Shown: piece by piece, positions 52,026 to 61,799 of the stretch
How positions within the stretch are numbered: the first letter of the stretch is position 1
Layout of the letters: every line of letters begins with the position of its first letter
NCBI GenBank assembly: GCA_050246475.1
Contig: JBFWVZ010000001.1
Span: forward strand, 558,001-622,000
Direction of reading: 5' to 3'
From: CADEEL01 sp050246475
GTDB taxonomy: Bacteria > Pseudomonadota > Alphaproteobacteria > Caulobacterales > Aquidulcibacteraceae
DNA length: 64,000 nt
The notes under the pieces: model-generated
Database searches by the model: none
The model's input: only the letters and a program-made list of their open reading frames with translations
What the model was told of the DNA's origin: nothing
Program-made: the position numbers and the translations under genes

Positions 52026-54122
52026 TCAGACCGTGCCCATCGCCTTCAAGCGCATTTTCGGGTGCACTTCGGCTTGGCTCATCACGGCCGTCATCGGGCG
52101 GAAGCGTTCGATCAAGGAGCGCACATAAGGGCGGATGATGGGGGAGGTGAGCAGGACGGGGGTTTCTCCGCCCTGCGCGGCGCGTTCGTAAGCGGCGCGG
52201 ACGTCAGAGACAAAATCGTGCAGTTTCGAGGGCGCGAGGGCCAAGCGGCGCTCGGCGCGTTCGCCGATGAGCGAATCCGCGAACGCCTGCTCCCATTGCG
52301 GGGAGAGCGTGAGGATCGGGAGGGAGCCATCGCCGTTCTTGTATTGCTGGCCGATCTGACGGGCCAAGCGCGTGCGCACATGCTCTGTGATGCCCATGAG
52401 ATCGTGCGCGGTGGGCGCGGCTTCCGCGATGGCTTCAACGATGGCGCCCAGATCGCGGATGGAGATGCGCTCGGCCAGGAGATTTTGCAGCACGCGCTGG
52501 ACGCCGGACCAGGAGATGTGCGCGGGCGTGACATCTTCGAGGAGTGTTTGCGTTTCCTTCGGCAATTCCTTGATGAGCTTTTTCACCTCGGAGAAGGAGA
52601 GAAGCTCCGGCATGTGCTCCTTCACGATCTCGGTGAGATGAGTTGAAAGCACGGTCGCGGGATCGACGACAGTGTAGCCGCGGAAACTTGCTTCTTCGCG
52701 TGCGCGTTCGTCGATCCATGTCGCGTCGAGGCCGAAGGCGGGCTCCTTCACCTGCTCGCCCGGAATGGCGATGCCGCGGCCGGCGGGATCCATCGCGAGG
52801 AGCGCGCCCAATTTCAGTTTGCCCGCGCCTGCCTGCATTTCGCGGACACGCACGGTGTAACCGTCGGGCGCGAGCTGGACGTTATCTAAAATCCGCACGC
52901 TGGGCATGACGAAGCCCAAATCCTGCGCGAGCGATTTGCGCAGCGCCTTGATCTGATCGGTGAGGCGGCGGCCCTGCACATCGTTGATGAGCGGCAGAAG
53001 GCCAAAGCCCAGTTCGATGCGAATTTCATCCATCGCGAGGGCGGCGTTGGGATTTTCTTCGACGGCCGGCGCGGGGGCGGGCGCTGTCGCGGCGATCTCA
53101 GCCTGCTTCTTTCGATCGGTGTGCAGACGCCACGCGAGCAAGCCAGCGGCGGCGGCCAGAATCCAGAAGGGCAGGATCGGCATGCCTGGCAGTACGCCCG
53201 CGCCGAACGCGCAGACGGCGACAACGCCCAGCGCTTGAGGATAGCCAGTCAGCTGCTTGGCGAGCGCTTGATCGGCGGCGCCGTCCAGGCCCGCCTTCGA
53301 CACGAGCATGCCGGCGGCGACGGAGATGATGAGCGAAGGAATCTGCGTGACGAGGCCGTCGCCGACGGTGAGGCGCGTATAAGTGTCGCCCGCTTCGCCG
53401 ATCTCCATGCCGTGGCTCATCACGCCGATGATGATGCCGCCGATGATGTTGATGGCGACGATGAGGAGGCCGGCGATGGCGTCGCCGCGCACGAATTTTG
53501 AGGCGCCGTCCATCGCGCCGAAGAAGGAGCTCTCATCCTCAAGCGCTTTGCGGCGGGCGCGCGCTTCGGCTTCGTTGATGATGCCGGCGGAGAGATCGGC
53601 GTCGATCGCCATCTGCTTGCCGGGCATGGCGTCCAAGGTGAAGCGGGCGGCGACTTCGGCGATGCGCGTTGAGCCGCGCGTGATGACGACGAAGTTCACG
53701 ATGACGAGGATCGCGAACACGATGACGCCGATGATGAAGTTCCCGCCCATCACGAATTGGCCGAACGCGTAGATAACTTCGCCCGCGGCGTGATGGCCGC
53801 CTTGGCCTTCAGCCAAGATGAGACGCGTCGTGGCGATGTTGAGCGCCAAGCGGAAGAGGGTGGTGAGCAGCAGGACGGCCGGAAAGACCGTGAACTCGAG
53901 CGGCTTCTTGATCATCAAGGCCGTCAAGAGAACAAGGATCGAAGCGACGAGCGAGAACGCGAGCAGAATGTCCAGCAGCCACGCGGGCAACGGGACGAGC
54001 ATAATCGCGAGAATGCCAAGCACGCCGGCGGCGAGGGCGATGTCGCCGCGCAGGAGCGCGTCGCGCAGGCCAGTGAAATTGAAGCCTTGCGCTTGCGGCG
54101 CGGGCTGAGGGATGTCGACCAT
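52026..54122 (-). CDS. flhA: Flagellar biosynthesis protein FlhA
   Basis: 698 residues. The export gate of the flagellar type III secretion system: about eight N-terminal helices (to ~330, with the FHIPEP-like segment VITRGSTRIAEVAARFTLDAMPGKQMAIDADLSAG) and a cytoplasmic domain (about 350-698) that docks substrates and chaperones. It follows flbD by 14 bases and precedes the FlhG-like gene. Confidence 0.97.
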   Translation of the reverse strand: MVDIPQPAPQAQGFNFTGLRDALLRGDIALAAGVLGILAIMLVPLPAWLLDILLAFSLVASILVLLTALMIKKPLEFTVFPAVLLLTTLFRLALNIATTRLILAEGQGGHHAAGEVIYAFGQFVMGGNFIIGVIVFAILVIVNFVVITRGSTRIAEVAARFTLDAMPGKQMAIDADLSAGIINEAEARARRKALEDESSFFGAMDGASKFVRGDAIAGLLIVAINIIGGIIIGVMSHGMEIGEAGDTYTRLTVGDGLVTQIPSLIISVAAGMLVSKAGLDGAADQALAKQLTGYPQALGVVAVCAFGAGVLPGMPILPFWILAAAAGLLAWRLHTDRKKQAEIAATAPAPAPAVEENPNAALAMDEIRIELGFGLLPLINDVQGRRLTDQIKALRKSLAQDLGFVMPSVRILDNVQLAPDGYTVRVREMQAGAGKLKLGALLAMDPAGRGIAIPGEQVKEPAFGLDATWIDERAREEASFRGYTVVDPATVLSTHLTEIVKEHMPELLSFSEVKKLIKELPKETQTLLEDVTPAHISWSGVQRVLQNLLAERISIRDLGAIVEAIAEAAPTAHDLMGITEHVRTRLARQIGQQYKNGDGSLPILTLSPQWEQAFADSLIGERAERRLALAPSKLHDFVSDVRAAYERAAQGGETPVLLTSPIIRPYVRSLIERFRPMTAVMSQAEVHPKMRLKAMGTV

Positions 54123-54136
54123 CTTGTTCTAATTTC

Positions 54137-55492
<1,356 letters not shown>

Positions 55493-55522
55493 TCTACCAC
55501 TCCATCAGTCGCGCGGCGCTCT

Positions 55523-55855
55523 TCAGGCCGCGTCGCTGTCCTTGATGATTTCCGTCATGGTGACGCCCAAGCGATCCTCGACGACAACGACTTCGCCGCG
55601 CGCGACGAGGCGGTTGTTGACGAAGATGTCGATGGCTTCGCCGACCTTGCGATCGAGCTCGATGACGGAGCCGCGCTGCAAACGCAGGAGCGTCGCGACA
55701 TCGAGATTGGTTTTGCCGAGCACGGCCTGGATATTGACAGGCACGTCATAGACGGCGGCCAAATCCGAAGAAGAGTGAGATTCCTCGCCGGCGACGGCCA
55801 AATCCTGTTCCGGCTTGAATTCGTCGAGCTCCAGCTCCTTGCCTTCGCTGCTCAT
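55523..55855 (-). CDS. fliN: Flagellar motor switch protein FliN
   Basis: 110 residues. C-ring component with a SpoA domain: YDVPVNIQAVLGKTNLDVATLLRLQRGSVIELDRKVGEAIDIFVNNRLVARGEVVVVEDRLGVTMTEI. The acidic N-terminus is normal. The start overlaps the fliH stop by four bases. In the operon fliF-fliG-fliH-fliN-flbD. Confidence 0.96.
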   Translation of the reverse strand: MSSEGKELELDEFKPEQDLAVAGEESHSSSDLAAVYDVPVNIQAVLGKTNLDVATLLRLQRGSVIELDRKVGEAIDIFVNNRLVARGEVVVVEDRLGVTMTEIIKDSDAA

Positions 55856-56478
55856 GGTGCGCTCCCTTCGGCCGGCGCGGCCAGCGCGGCGGCGATCAAT
55901 TCTTCAACGCGGCCGGCGATGTCGTCGCGATTGAAGGTGACGACGCCTTCGGTCCAGTCGATCGCGATGTCGCCTGTCTTGGCTGTTTCATCGGCGCGCA
56001 CGAGGATGGCGCCGGCATAAGCGTGATCGGCGACAAGCACTTCGATGCGCTTCTTCAACGTATCGACGTGCGCGGGCGTGACGCGGATGATGAGGCGCGG
56101 GCCATGGGGCAGGGCCTCCATCGCGGCTTCGATGGCGGCTGCGGCGCGCTCTTGGCCGAACGCATCGAGGGCTTCGCCGGCGATTTTCCTCGCGGCGCTC
56201 ATGGCGATCATGGCGGCCTCGCCGCGCAAGCGGCGCGCATCTTCATCGAGGCGCGCGAGGATCGCCTTGGCATGATCGGCGAGGGCGGCGGCGGCGTCGG
56301 CGTTGGCGCGCTCGGCGACGGCGACCGCGTCACGCTGGCCGGATTTGTACGCGGTCTGACGTTCGGCTTCGAGCTCCTCGGGCGTCAGGCGCTTTTTCTC
56401 GCCGGTCGCGCCGTCGCGGAGGATCGTGCCGTCGGGCGCGAACTCGGTGTCGAAGGCGTATCTGCGCAGCGAGGCCAT
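55852..56478 (-). CDS. fliH: Flagellar assembly protein FliH (FlbE type)
   Basis: 208 residues. FliH holds the export ATPase FliI. The N-terminus MASLRRYAFDTEF precedes a long coiled-coil-rich middle (ERQTAYKSGQRDAVAVAERANADAAAALADHAKAILARLDEDARRLRGEAAMIAMSAARKIAGE) and a C-terminal FliH/YscL domain. In Caulobacter this gene is known as flbE. Start and fliG stop overlap by one base. Confidence 0.92.
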   Translation of the reverse strand: MASLRRYAFDTEFAPDGTILRDGATGEKKRLTPEELEAERQTAYKSGQRDAVAVAERANADAAAALADHAKAILARLDEDARRLRGEAAMIAMSAARKIAGEALDAFGQERAAAAIEAAMEALPHGPRLIIRVTPAHVDTLKKRIEVLVADHAYAGAILVRADETAKTGDIAIDWTEGVVTFNRDDIAGRVEELIAAALAAPAEGSAP

Positions 56479-57548
56479 CAGTAGATCATCTCGTCTTCGC
56501 TGCGGCCGTCGGAGAGGATAATCTCGCCCTTAGCCGCGAGATCCTTGGCGAGCGCGACCATGCGAGCTTGCGCGGCATCGACATCGCGCAAGCGCACCGG
56601 GCCCATGGAGGACATTTCTTCGCGCAGGAGCTTGGCGCCGCGCTCGCTCATGTTCGAGGTGAAGAGGGTTCGGATTTCATCGCTCGCGCCCTTGAGGCCC
56701 AGGGCAAGATCGGTTTTGTCGACGGCGCGGAGCAGGGTTTGCACGCCGCCGGTGTCGAGCTTCTTCAAATCCTCGAACACGAACATAAGGGCGCGAATCT
56801 TGTCGGCGCTGTCGCGCGAGCGATCCTCCATCGCGTTCAGGAAGCGCGACTCCGTCTGGCGGTCGAAGGAGTTGAAAATCTCCGCCATCAATTCGTGCGG
56901 GTCACGGCGCACGGTGCGCGCGAGGTTCGACATGAATTCGGTGCGGAGCGTCGCCTCGATCTTATCGACGATCTCACGCTGCACTGGCTCCATGCCGAGC
57001 ATGCGGAGAATGCACTCGGCGGCGAGATCTTCCGGGAGCTTGCCCAGCACTTTGGCGGCATGCTCGGGGCGGACCTTGGAGAGGATGACGGCGACGGTCT
57101 GGGGGTATTCGTTCTTCAGATACGCGGCGAGGACTTCCTCGTTCACGTTGGCGAGCTTGTCCCAGATGTTCTTGCCGGCGGGGCCGCGTATCTCCTCCAT
57201 CATCGTCTCCACCTTTTCGGGCGGGAGGATGTTGGCGAGCAGGCGCTGGGTCTGTTCGTAAGAGCCGGTGATGGAGCCCGCGCCGCTCATGCGCTGAACG
57301 AATTCCATGACGATGGCTTCGACGGCGGCGGCGGGCACATGGCCCAAAGAGCTCATCGCCTGGGAGAGCTCCTTGATCTCGTCTTCCTCGAAGAGCTTGA
57401 AGAGCGATTGGGCGTCTTCGCCGAGACAGAGCAAAATGATCGCGCATTTTTGCGCGCCGGAATATTTCGATAGATCGACCTTCGGCTCGTTCCTGCGATC
57501 GGCCGGGGCGATCTCTTTCGAGTCAGGTTTGGGGAGCGCGGCGGCCAC
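56478..57548 (-). CDS. fliG: Flagellar motor switch protein FliG
   Basis: 356 residues, about 20 more at the N-terminus than the E. coli protein. Rotor-ring protein that turns with the stator. Characteristic pieces are CAIILLCLGEDAQSLFKLFEEDEIKELSQAM near residue 32, the EHPQT-like motif as EYPQTVAVILSKVRPEHAAKVL near 150, and the C-terminal charged face with RVRL-type residues (GPVRLRDVDAAQARMVALAKDL). Upstream of fliH. Confidence 0.97.
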   Translation of the reverse strand: MAAALPKPDSKEIAPADRRNEPKVDLSKYSGAQKCAIILLCLGEDAQSLFKLFEEDEIKELSQAMSSLGHVPAAAVEAIVMEFVQRMSGAGSITGSYEQTQRLLANILPPEKVETMMEEIRGPAGKNIWDKLANVNEEVLAAYLKNEYPQTVAVILSKVRPEHAAKVLGKLPEDLAAECILRMLGMEPVQREIVDKIEATLRTEFMSNLARTVRRDPHELMAEIFNSFDRQTESRFLNAMEDRSRDSADKIRALMFVFEDLKKLDTGGVQTLLRAVDKTDLALGLKGASDEIRTLFTSNMSERGAKLLREEMSSMGPVRLRDVDAAQARMVALAKDLAAKGEIILSDGRSEDEMIY

Positions 57549-57551
57549 GGA

Positions 57552-59180
57552 TCACGCCTGCGCGTTGTTGAGCCAGCCGCGGATGATCTGAGCGGATTCA
57601 TCCGGATGCTGAGCAACGACTTCGGCGACCTTCTTGACGGAGGAGGCGCGGACCTGGCCTTCGATCTGAGCGACATCGAACGCGGCGCCCGGCGTCGTCG
57701 CGGCGCCGCCGGGGCCGGCAAGGGCGGGCGTTGCGGTGAGGACGGCGCCTTCGGGCGCATCGGCGCCGCCGACGGCGCGCGGCCCGCGCAGCATCCCGGC
57801 GATCAGCGGGCGCAGCACGAAGAAGATGAGCGCTAGGGCGGCGATCAGCATGGCGCCGACTTCGGCCAAGCGCATGGGCTCGAGCGTCGAGAGATCGAAG
57901 GCGCCTTGGGCGGCGGCTTCGCGCGCTTGCGCCGCCGATTGCGCGAATTGCAGGTTCACGACCTCGACGCGGTCCCCGCGCTGCTCGTTGAAGCCGACGG
58001 CGGAGCGCACGAGCGCTGTGATGCGCTGCAATTCCTCCGCGGAGCGGGGAGAGTATTCGCCGGCGGCGCCATTTTCTCCCGCAGCCGTCGTTCCATCGAC
58101 GGCGACGGCGACGGAGAGGCGCGTGATGCGGCCGCCTTCGCTGACGCTGGTGCGCGTGGTGCGGGAGATTTCGTAGTTCGTGGTTTCTTGCGTGCTCTCC
58201 GTTCCGGAGCCTTCGCTTGCGCCGGCGGCGGCGGCGCCGGTGCCGTCGGGCAAGTTGCCTGACGCGCTCGCGGATCCGGCATTGGCGCCGTCGGCATTGG
58301 TGGCGGAAGATTCCTGCGTCGATTGCGAACGGATGACGCGGCCTTCTGGATCGAAGCGCTCCGCGGTTTCCGTCACGCGGTTGAAGTCCATCTCGGCGGC
58401 GACTTGCACGCGCGCGCGGCCGGGGCCGACGACGCCCTCGACAATATCCATCACCGTGCGGCGGATGCGCTCTTCCATCGCGGCCTGGCGGCCATCGACG
58501 CCGTCGAGGCCGACTTGGCCCTCGGCGCCTTCCTCCACGGCGGCGGCAAGAAGATCGCCGCGCTCATCGAGGATTGTCACGCGGTTGGATTGAAGGCCGG
58601 GCACGGCGCCGGCGACGAGGTTGCGAATGGCGCGGACCTGGTTGGCGTTCAGATCGTCACGGCGCAACTGCAGCACGATGGAGGCGGTGGGCTGTTGGCG
58701 GTCGCGATCGAAGAGCTGGCGCTCAGGCAGAACCAAATGCACGCGCGCGCTGGCGACGCCGTCGAGCGATTCAATCGTGCGCGCGAGTTCGCCTTCGAGC
58801 GCGCGCAGGCGGTTGATGTTTTGCTGGAATTGCGTTTGACCGAGCGTTTCCGGGCGGTCGAAGATTTCGTAGCCGATTGAGCCGCGCGAGGGGAGGCCGT
58901 CGGCGGACAGCATCATGCGCGCCTGCAGCACTTGGCTGCGCGGCACGAAGATCGTGGAGCCGTCGGGAGCGAGATCGTAGGGAATGCCGGCTTGGTCGAG
59001 CCGCTCGGTTATCTCGCCAGCCTCGCGCAGCGAGACGCCGGAAAAAAGCAGCGCGTTCTCCTCTGCGCCCAGCCGGAAAATGAGCGCGAAAAGGCCCGCC
59101 GCGACGATCGCCGTCACGCCCATGATGGCGATGAGGCGCGTCGGCCCCATTCGCGTCAGAAACTGCACCAACCCGTTCAC
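57552..59180 (-). CDS. fliF: Flagellar MS-ring protein FliF
   Basis: 542 residues. The MS ring in the inner membrane: helix LIAIMGVTAIVAAGLFALIF near 18-37, ring-building motifs through about 300, a glycine-rich loop, a second helix (MLIAALALIFFVLRPLIAGML near 440) and the C-terminal FliG-binding segment. GTG at 59180 is chosen over the GTG at 59186 because GAGG lies eight bases in front of it. First gene of the fliF operon; a CtrA-like box sits about 65 bases upstream. Confidence 0.96.
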   Translation of the reverse strand: MNGLVQFLTRMGPTRLIAIMGVTAIVAAGLFALIFRLGAEENALLFSGVSLREAGEITERLDQAGIPYDLAPDGSTIFVPRSQVLQARMMLSADGLPSRGSIGYEIFDRPETLGQTQFQQNINRLRALEGELARTIESLDGVASARVHLVLPERQLFDRDRQQPTASIVLQLRRDDLNANQVRAIRNLVAGAVPGLQSNRVTILDERGDLLAAAVEEGAEGQVGLDGVDGRQAAMEERIRRTVMDIVEGVVGPGRARVQVAAEMDFNRVTETAERFDPEGRVIRSQSTQESSATNADGANAGSASASGNLPDGTGAAAAGASEGSGTESTQETTNYEISRTTRTSVSEGGRITRLSVAVAVDGTTAAGENGAAGEYSPRSAEELQRITALVRSAVGFNEQRGDRVEVVNLQFAQSAAQAREAAAQGAFDLSTLEPMRLAEVGAMLIAALALIFFVLRPLIAGMLRGPRAVGGADAPEGAVLTATPALAGPGGAATTPGAAFDVAQIEGQVRASSVKKVAEVVAQHPDESAQIIRGWLNNAQA

Positions 59181-59244
59181 GCGCACGACCTCTGCCGGCG
59201 TGCATCCCCGCGCGCGCCGGTGGGCAGAAATTTCCTGGTGTCGG

Positions 59245-59259
59245 TGAAGACAGGGTTAA
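59245..59259 (-). promoter_or_regulatory. Candidate CtrA box upstream of fliF
   Basis: On the minus strand the sequence reads TTAA-CCCTGTC-TTCA, one mismatch from the CtrA consensus TTAA-N7-TTAA. Its distance to the fliF start fits a site overlapping the -35 of a class II promoter. In Caulobacter the fliF operon is CtrA controlled. Confidence 0.5.
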
Positions 59260-59332
59260 GCGGCAAATCCGGCGCCGTTTGCAATGCAGGGCCTTGCGTC
59301 GCTATTGATTCGATGATACTGGAAATATCGAA

Positions 59333-59674
59333 ATGAATAGCGAAGAGACAATTGTCGCGCTTTCGGCGCTGGCCAACGAGCAAAGACTGGCGATTTTCCG
59401 CCTGCTCGTCGCGGCGGGGCCGGGCGGGAAGGCCGCCGGCGAGATCGCGGATGCGCTCGAAACGCCGGCGTCTTCGCTTTCGTTTCATCTGGCGCACTTG
59501 AACCGTGCGGGGCTCATCACGCAGCGGCGGGAGGGGCGTTCGCTCATCTATGCCGCCGATTTCGCGCAGATGAGCGCGCTCGTCGGCTTCCTCACCGAGA
59601 ATTGCTGCGGCGGGCAGAGCTGTGCGCCCGCCAGCGTTCCGGAAACGCAACCATTCAGAAGGAGAAAAGCATGA
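59333..59674 (+). CDS. arsR: ArsR-family arsenic-type repressor
   Basis: 113 residues, winged-helix ArsR/SmtB protein: SALANEQRLAIFRLLVAAGPGGKAAGEIADAL at the N-terminus, recognition helix region ASSLSFHLAHLNRAGLITQRREGRSLIY. A cysteine cluster ENCCGGQSC near residues 88-96 could bind As(III), at the C-terminus as in alphaproteobacterial type ArsR. It is the first gene of arsR-arsI-arsC-aqpS and overlaps arsI (ATGA). It likely represses its own operon. Confidence 0.95.
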   Translation: MNSEETIVALSALANEQRLAIFRLLVAAGPGGKAAGEIADALETPASSLSFHLAHLNRAGLITQRREGRSLIYAADFAQMSALVGFLTENCCGGQSCAPASVPETQPFRRRKA

Positions 59675-60126
59675 AACGCCTGCATGTGCATGTCGGCGTC
59701 GAAGATCTCGAGCGCTCGGTCGGGTTCTATTCGACGCTGTTCGCGGCCGAACCCAGCGTGCGCAAGCACGACTACGCCAAGTGGATGCTCGACGATCCGC
59801 GGGTCAATTTCGCGATTTCGACGCGCGACCCCACCGGCTCAGGCGTGCGGCACCTCGGCATTCAAGTCGAGAGCGAAACGGAGCTGCGCGAGGTCTACGA
59901 CCGTCTGCGGCAAGCCGACGCGCCGGTGCTCGAAGAGGGCGCCACCACCTGCTGCTACGCGAAATCCGAAAAGAGCTGGATCGCGGATCCGCAAGGCGTC
60001 GTTTGGGAGACGTTCCACACCACGGGCGAGTCCACGAGTTATGGCGGCAATCCCGCGCTCGAAAGCCTCGCGGCGAAGGCTGAAACGCCGAAGGCGGGCG
60101 CCTGCTGCGGGCCGGCTGGCTGCTAG
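59671..60126 (+). CDS. arsI: ArsI-type organoarsenical C-As lyase
   Basis: 151 residues, a type I extradiol dioxygenase-like VOC fold. Metal ligands by alignment are His5 (or His7), His61 (in VRHLGIQ) and Glu113 (in VVWETF); the arsenic-binding vicinal pair is Cys94-Cys95 in TTCCYAKSEKSW, the family signature. ArsI splits the C-As bond of trivalent methyl or aromatic arsenicals with O2. A Cys-rich tail (ACCGPAGC) follows. SD AAGGAG before ATG 59671. Confidence 0.95.
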   Translation: MKRLHVHVGVEDLERSVGFYSTLFAAEPSVRKHDYAKWMLDDPRVNFAISTRDPTGSGVRHLGIQVESETELREVYDRLRQADAPVLEEGATTCCYAKSEKSWIADPQGVVWETFHTTGESTSYGGNPALESLAAKAETPKAGACCGPAGC

Positions 60127-60129
60127 CGC

Positions 60130-60618
60130 GTGAAGAACGTCCTTTTTCTGTGCACCGGCAATTCGGCGCGCAGCATCTTGGCGGAGGCAGCGCTTTCGCG
60201 AACTGGTGCGGGGGCCTTCAACGCCTATAGCGCCGGCTCCCAGCCCAAGGGCGCGGTGCATCCCTTGGCGCTCGATCTTCTGCGCACGGAGGGCTTCGAT
60301 GTCAGCCGTTTTCGCTCCAAGAGCTGGGATGAGTTCGCCCAGGAGGGCGCGCCGCAATTCGATTTCATCATCACCGTTTGCGACAATGCGGCGGGCGAGG
60401 TGTGCCCGGTGTGGCCCGGCCAACCGATCACCGCGCATTGGGGACAGCGAGACCCGGCGGCCGTCGAAGGCAGCGACGCGGTCAAGCGGCAAGCGTTCGC
60501 GGAAGCCTATCGCCTGGCGTCGGCGCGCATCGAGGCGTCGGTTGCGCTGCCGCTGGCGTCGCTCAGCGATGCGGAAGTGCGGCGCGCGCTCAACGCCATC
60601 GGGGAGAGCGCGTCTTGA
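60130..60618 (+). CDS. arsC: Arsenate reductase, thioredoxin-linked (LMW-PTP type)
   Basis: 162 residues. The catalytic loop is CTGNSARS (Cys8 to Arg14), with the redox pair Cys84 and Cys92 in TVCDNAAGEVCPVWPG, and the DPA element RDPAAVEG near 115. It reduces arsenate to arsenite. The start is GTG at 60130. Its stop overlaps the TTG start of the aquaglyceroporin. Confidence 0.95.
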   Translation: MKNVLFLCTGNSARSILAEAALSRTGAGAFNAYSAGSQPKGAVHPLALDLLRTEGFDVSRFRSKSWDEFAQEGAPQFDFIITVCDNAAGEVCPVWPGQPITAHWGQRDPAAVEGSDAVKRQAFAEAYRLASARIEASVALPLASLSDAEVRRALNAIGESAS

Positions 60619-61277
60619 TCCGCCGCCTCGCGGCGGAGGCGCTCGGGACGTTTCTGCTGGTCGCGACCGTCATCGGCTCGGGCATTCTCGCGGATCGCTT
60701 GAGCGGCGATCACGGCGTTGCGCTCCTCGGCAACACGCTGGCGACGGCGGCGATGCTCGTCGTGCTCGTTACGGCGCTTGGGCCGATCTCGGGTGCGCAT
60801 TTGAATCCGGCGGTGACGCTGGTGTTCGTCTGCTTGCGCGAGATCGGGATCGGGGCGGCGCTGCTCTACGTGGCTGCGCAGGCCGGCGGAGCGGTGCTGG
60901 GCGCGATCGCTGCGCATGCGATGTATGAGCTGCCGCTCATTCACGAGGGCGCCATCGTGCGCGCTGGGTTCGGGCAGGGGCTTTCGGAAGCGCTGGCGAC
61001 GTTCGCGCTCGTCTTCGCGATCCTCTTTGTACGGAGCGTGCGGGCCGAAGCTGTTCCCCTCACGGTGGGGCTCACGATCGCGGCGGGTTATTGGTGGACG
61101 GCGTCCACGAGCTTCGCCAACCCCGCGGTGACGCTCGCGCGGGCGATGACGGACACATTCTCAGGCATCAGGTGGGCGGATGCGCCCGCCTTTTGGGCGG
61201 CGCAAATCGCGGGCGCTCTCGGCGCGCTCGCAATCTTTTTGGCGTTCGGGCGCAAGGGCGCGCCGCCGGCCAATTAG
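60615..61277 (+). CDS. Aquaglyceroporin, AqpS-like
   Basis: 220 residues, six hydrophobic helices and the two MIP half-helix motifs NPA (Asn64 in GAHLNPAVTL and Asn169 in SFANPAVTL). It starts with TTG at 60615, overlapping the arsC stop (TTGA). In Sinorhizobium an AqpS-ArsC pair lets arsenite made inside the cell leave down its gradient in place of an ArsB/Acr3 pump; the gene order here fits this model. Its stop overlaps sciP tail-to-tail (TTAG). Confidence 0.93.
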   Translation: MIRRLAAEALGTFLLVATVIGSGILADRLSGDHGVALLGNTLATAAMLVVLVTALGPISGAHLNPAVTLVFVCLREIGIGAALLYVAAQAGGAVLGAIAAHAMYELPLIHEGAIVRAGFGQGLSEALATFALVFAILFVRSVRAEAVPLTVGLTIAAGYWWTASTSFANPAVTLARAMTDTFSGIRWADAPAFWAAQIAGALGALAIFLAFGRKGAPPAN

Positions 61278-61549
61278 ACCGGCTGGACGCGGTAATGCTG
61301 GATGCGTGTCGTGCGCAGGCCGGGGAGGCCATGCTTCTCGATCGCGGCGCGCCACGACTCGAACTCTTCCGGCGTCAGATTGTAGCGCTCGCACGCTTCA
61401 TCGAACGTCAGAAGACCGCCGCGCACAGCAGCCACGACTTCTGCTTTCCGGCGAATGACCCAACGGGTCGTGTTCGGCGGCGGCAGATCATCCAGGGTCA
61501 ACGGCGAACCGTCGGGCCCCATCACCATCCCATCAAAGCGGCGTTGCAT
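61274..61549 (-). CDS. sciP: CtrA inhibitor SciP (DUF1153)
   Basis: 91 residues, DUF1153/SciP. MVMGPDGSPLTLDDLPPPNTTRWVIRRKAEVVAAVRGGLLTFDEACERYNLTPEEF is the full signature, a helix-turn-helix fold. In Caulobacter SciP binds DNA and CtrA, stopping CtrA from activating promoters after S phase. Here it lies beside flgE, in line with an alphaproteobacterial CtrA circuit, and 1.9 kb from the candidate CtrA box at fliF. Convergent with the ars operon, sharing TTAG. Confidence 0.95.
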   Translation of the reverse strand: MQRRFDGMVMGPDGSPLTLDDLPPPNTTRWVIRRKAEVVAAVRGGLLTFDEACERYNLTPEEFESWRAAIEKHGLPGLRTTRIQHYRVQPV

Positions 61550-61735
61550 AGCGCCTGTTCTCCTCGGTTATCTCGCTCTTCTACGCGAGACGCCTAAAGG
61601 AAGCGCTAAAAGCGGCAGCTAACGAGTGTTTACACTCTGTTTCACGACGGTACAGCGAAGTTGTTGCCGATTGCTAAACCCGATTGTTTCTTGCGCGGAA
61701 GAATGAGCGCGCGACGCACAAGATGTAGATATGGA

Positions 61736-61766
61736 AACGCGCGGCGAAGAGACTCCGCCGCGCGTT
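61736..61766 (-). terminator. Candidate terminator of flgE
   Basis: AACGCGCGGCG (61736-61746) pairs perfectly with CGCCGCGCGTT (61756-61766) around a nine-base loop, 34 bases beyond the flgE stop. No T-run follows, so termination may need Rho. The 250-base gap (61550-61799) also must hold the sciP promoter, which I could not identify. Confidence 0.5.
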
Positions 61767-61799
61767 CGAAACGACGCAAGAGATTAAGAACGCGCGCGC

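Noticed and set aside
61550..61799. CtrA boxes ahead of sciP
   Set aside because: Only weak TTAG/TTTA pieces with several mismatches; nothing as good as the fliF site.
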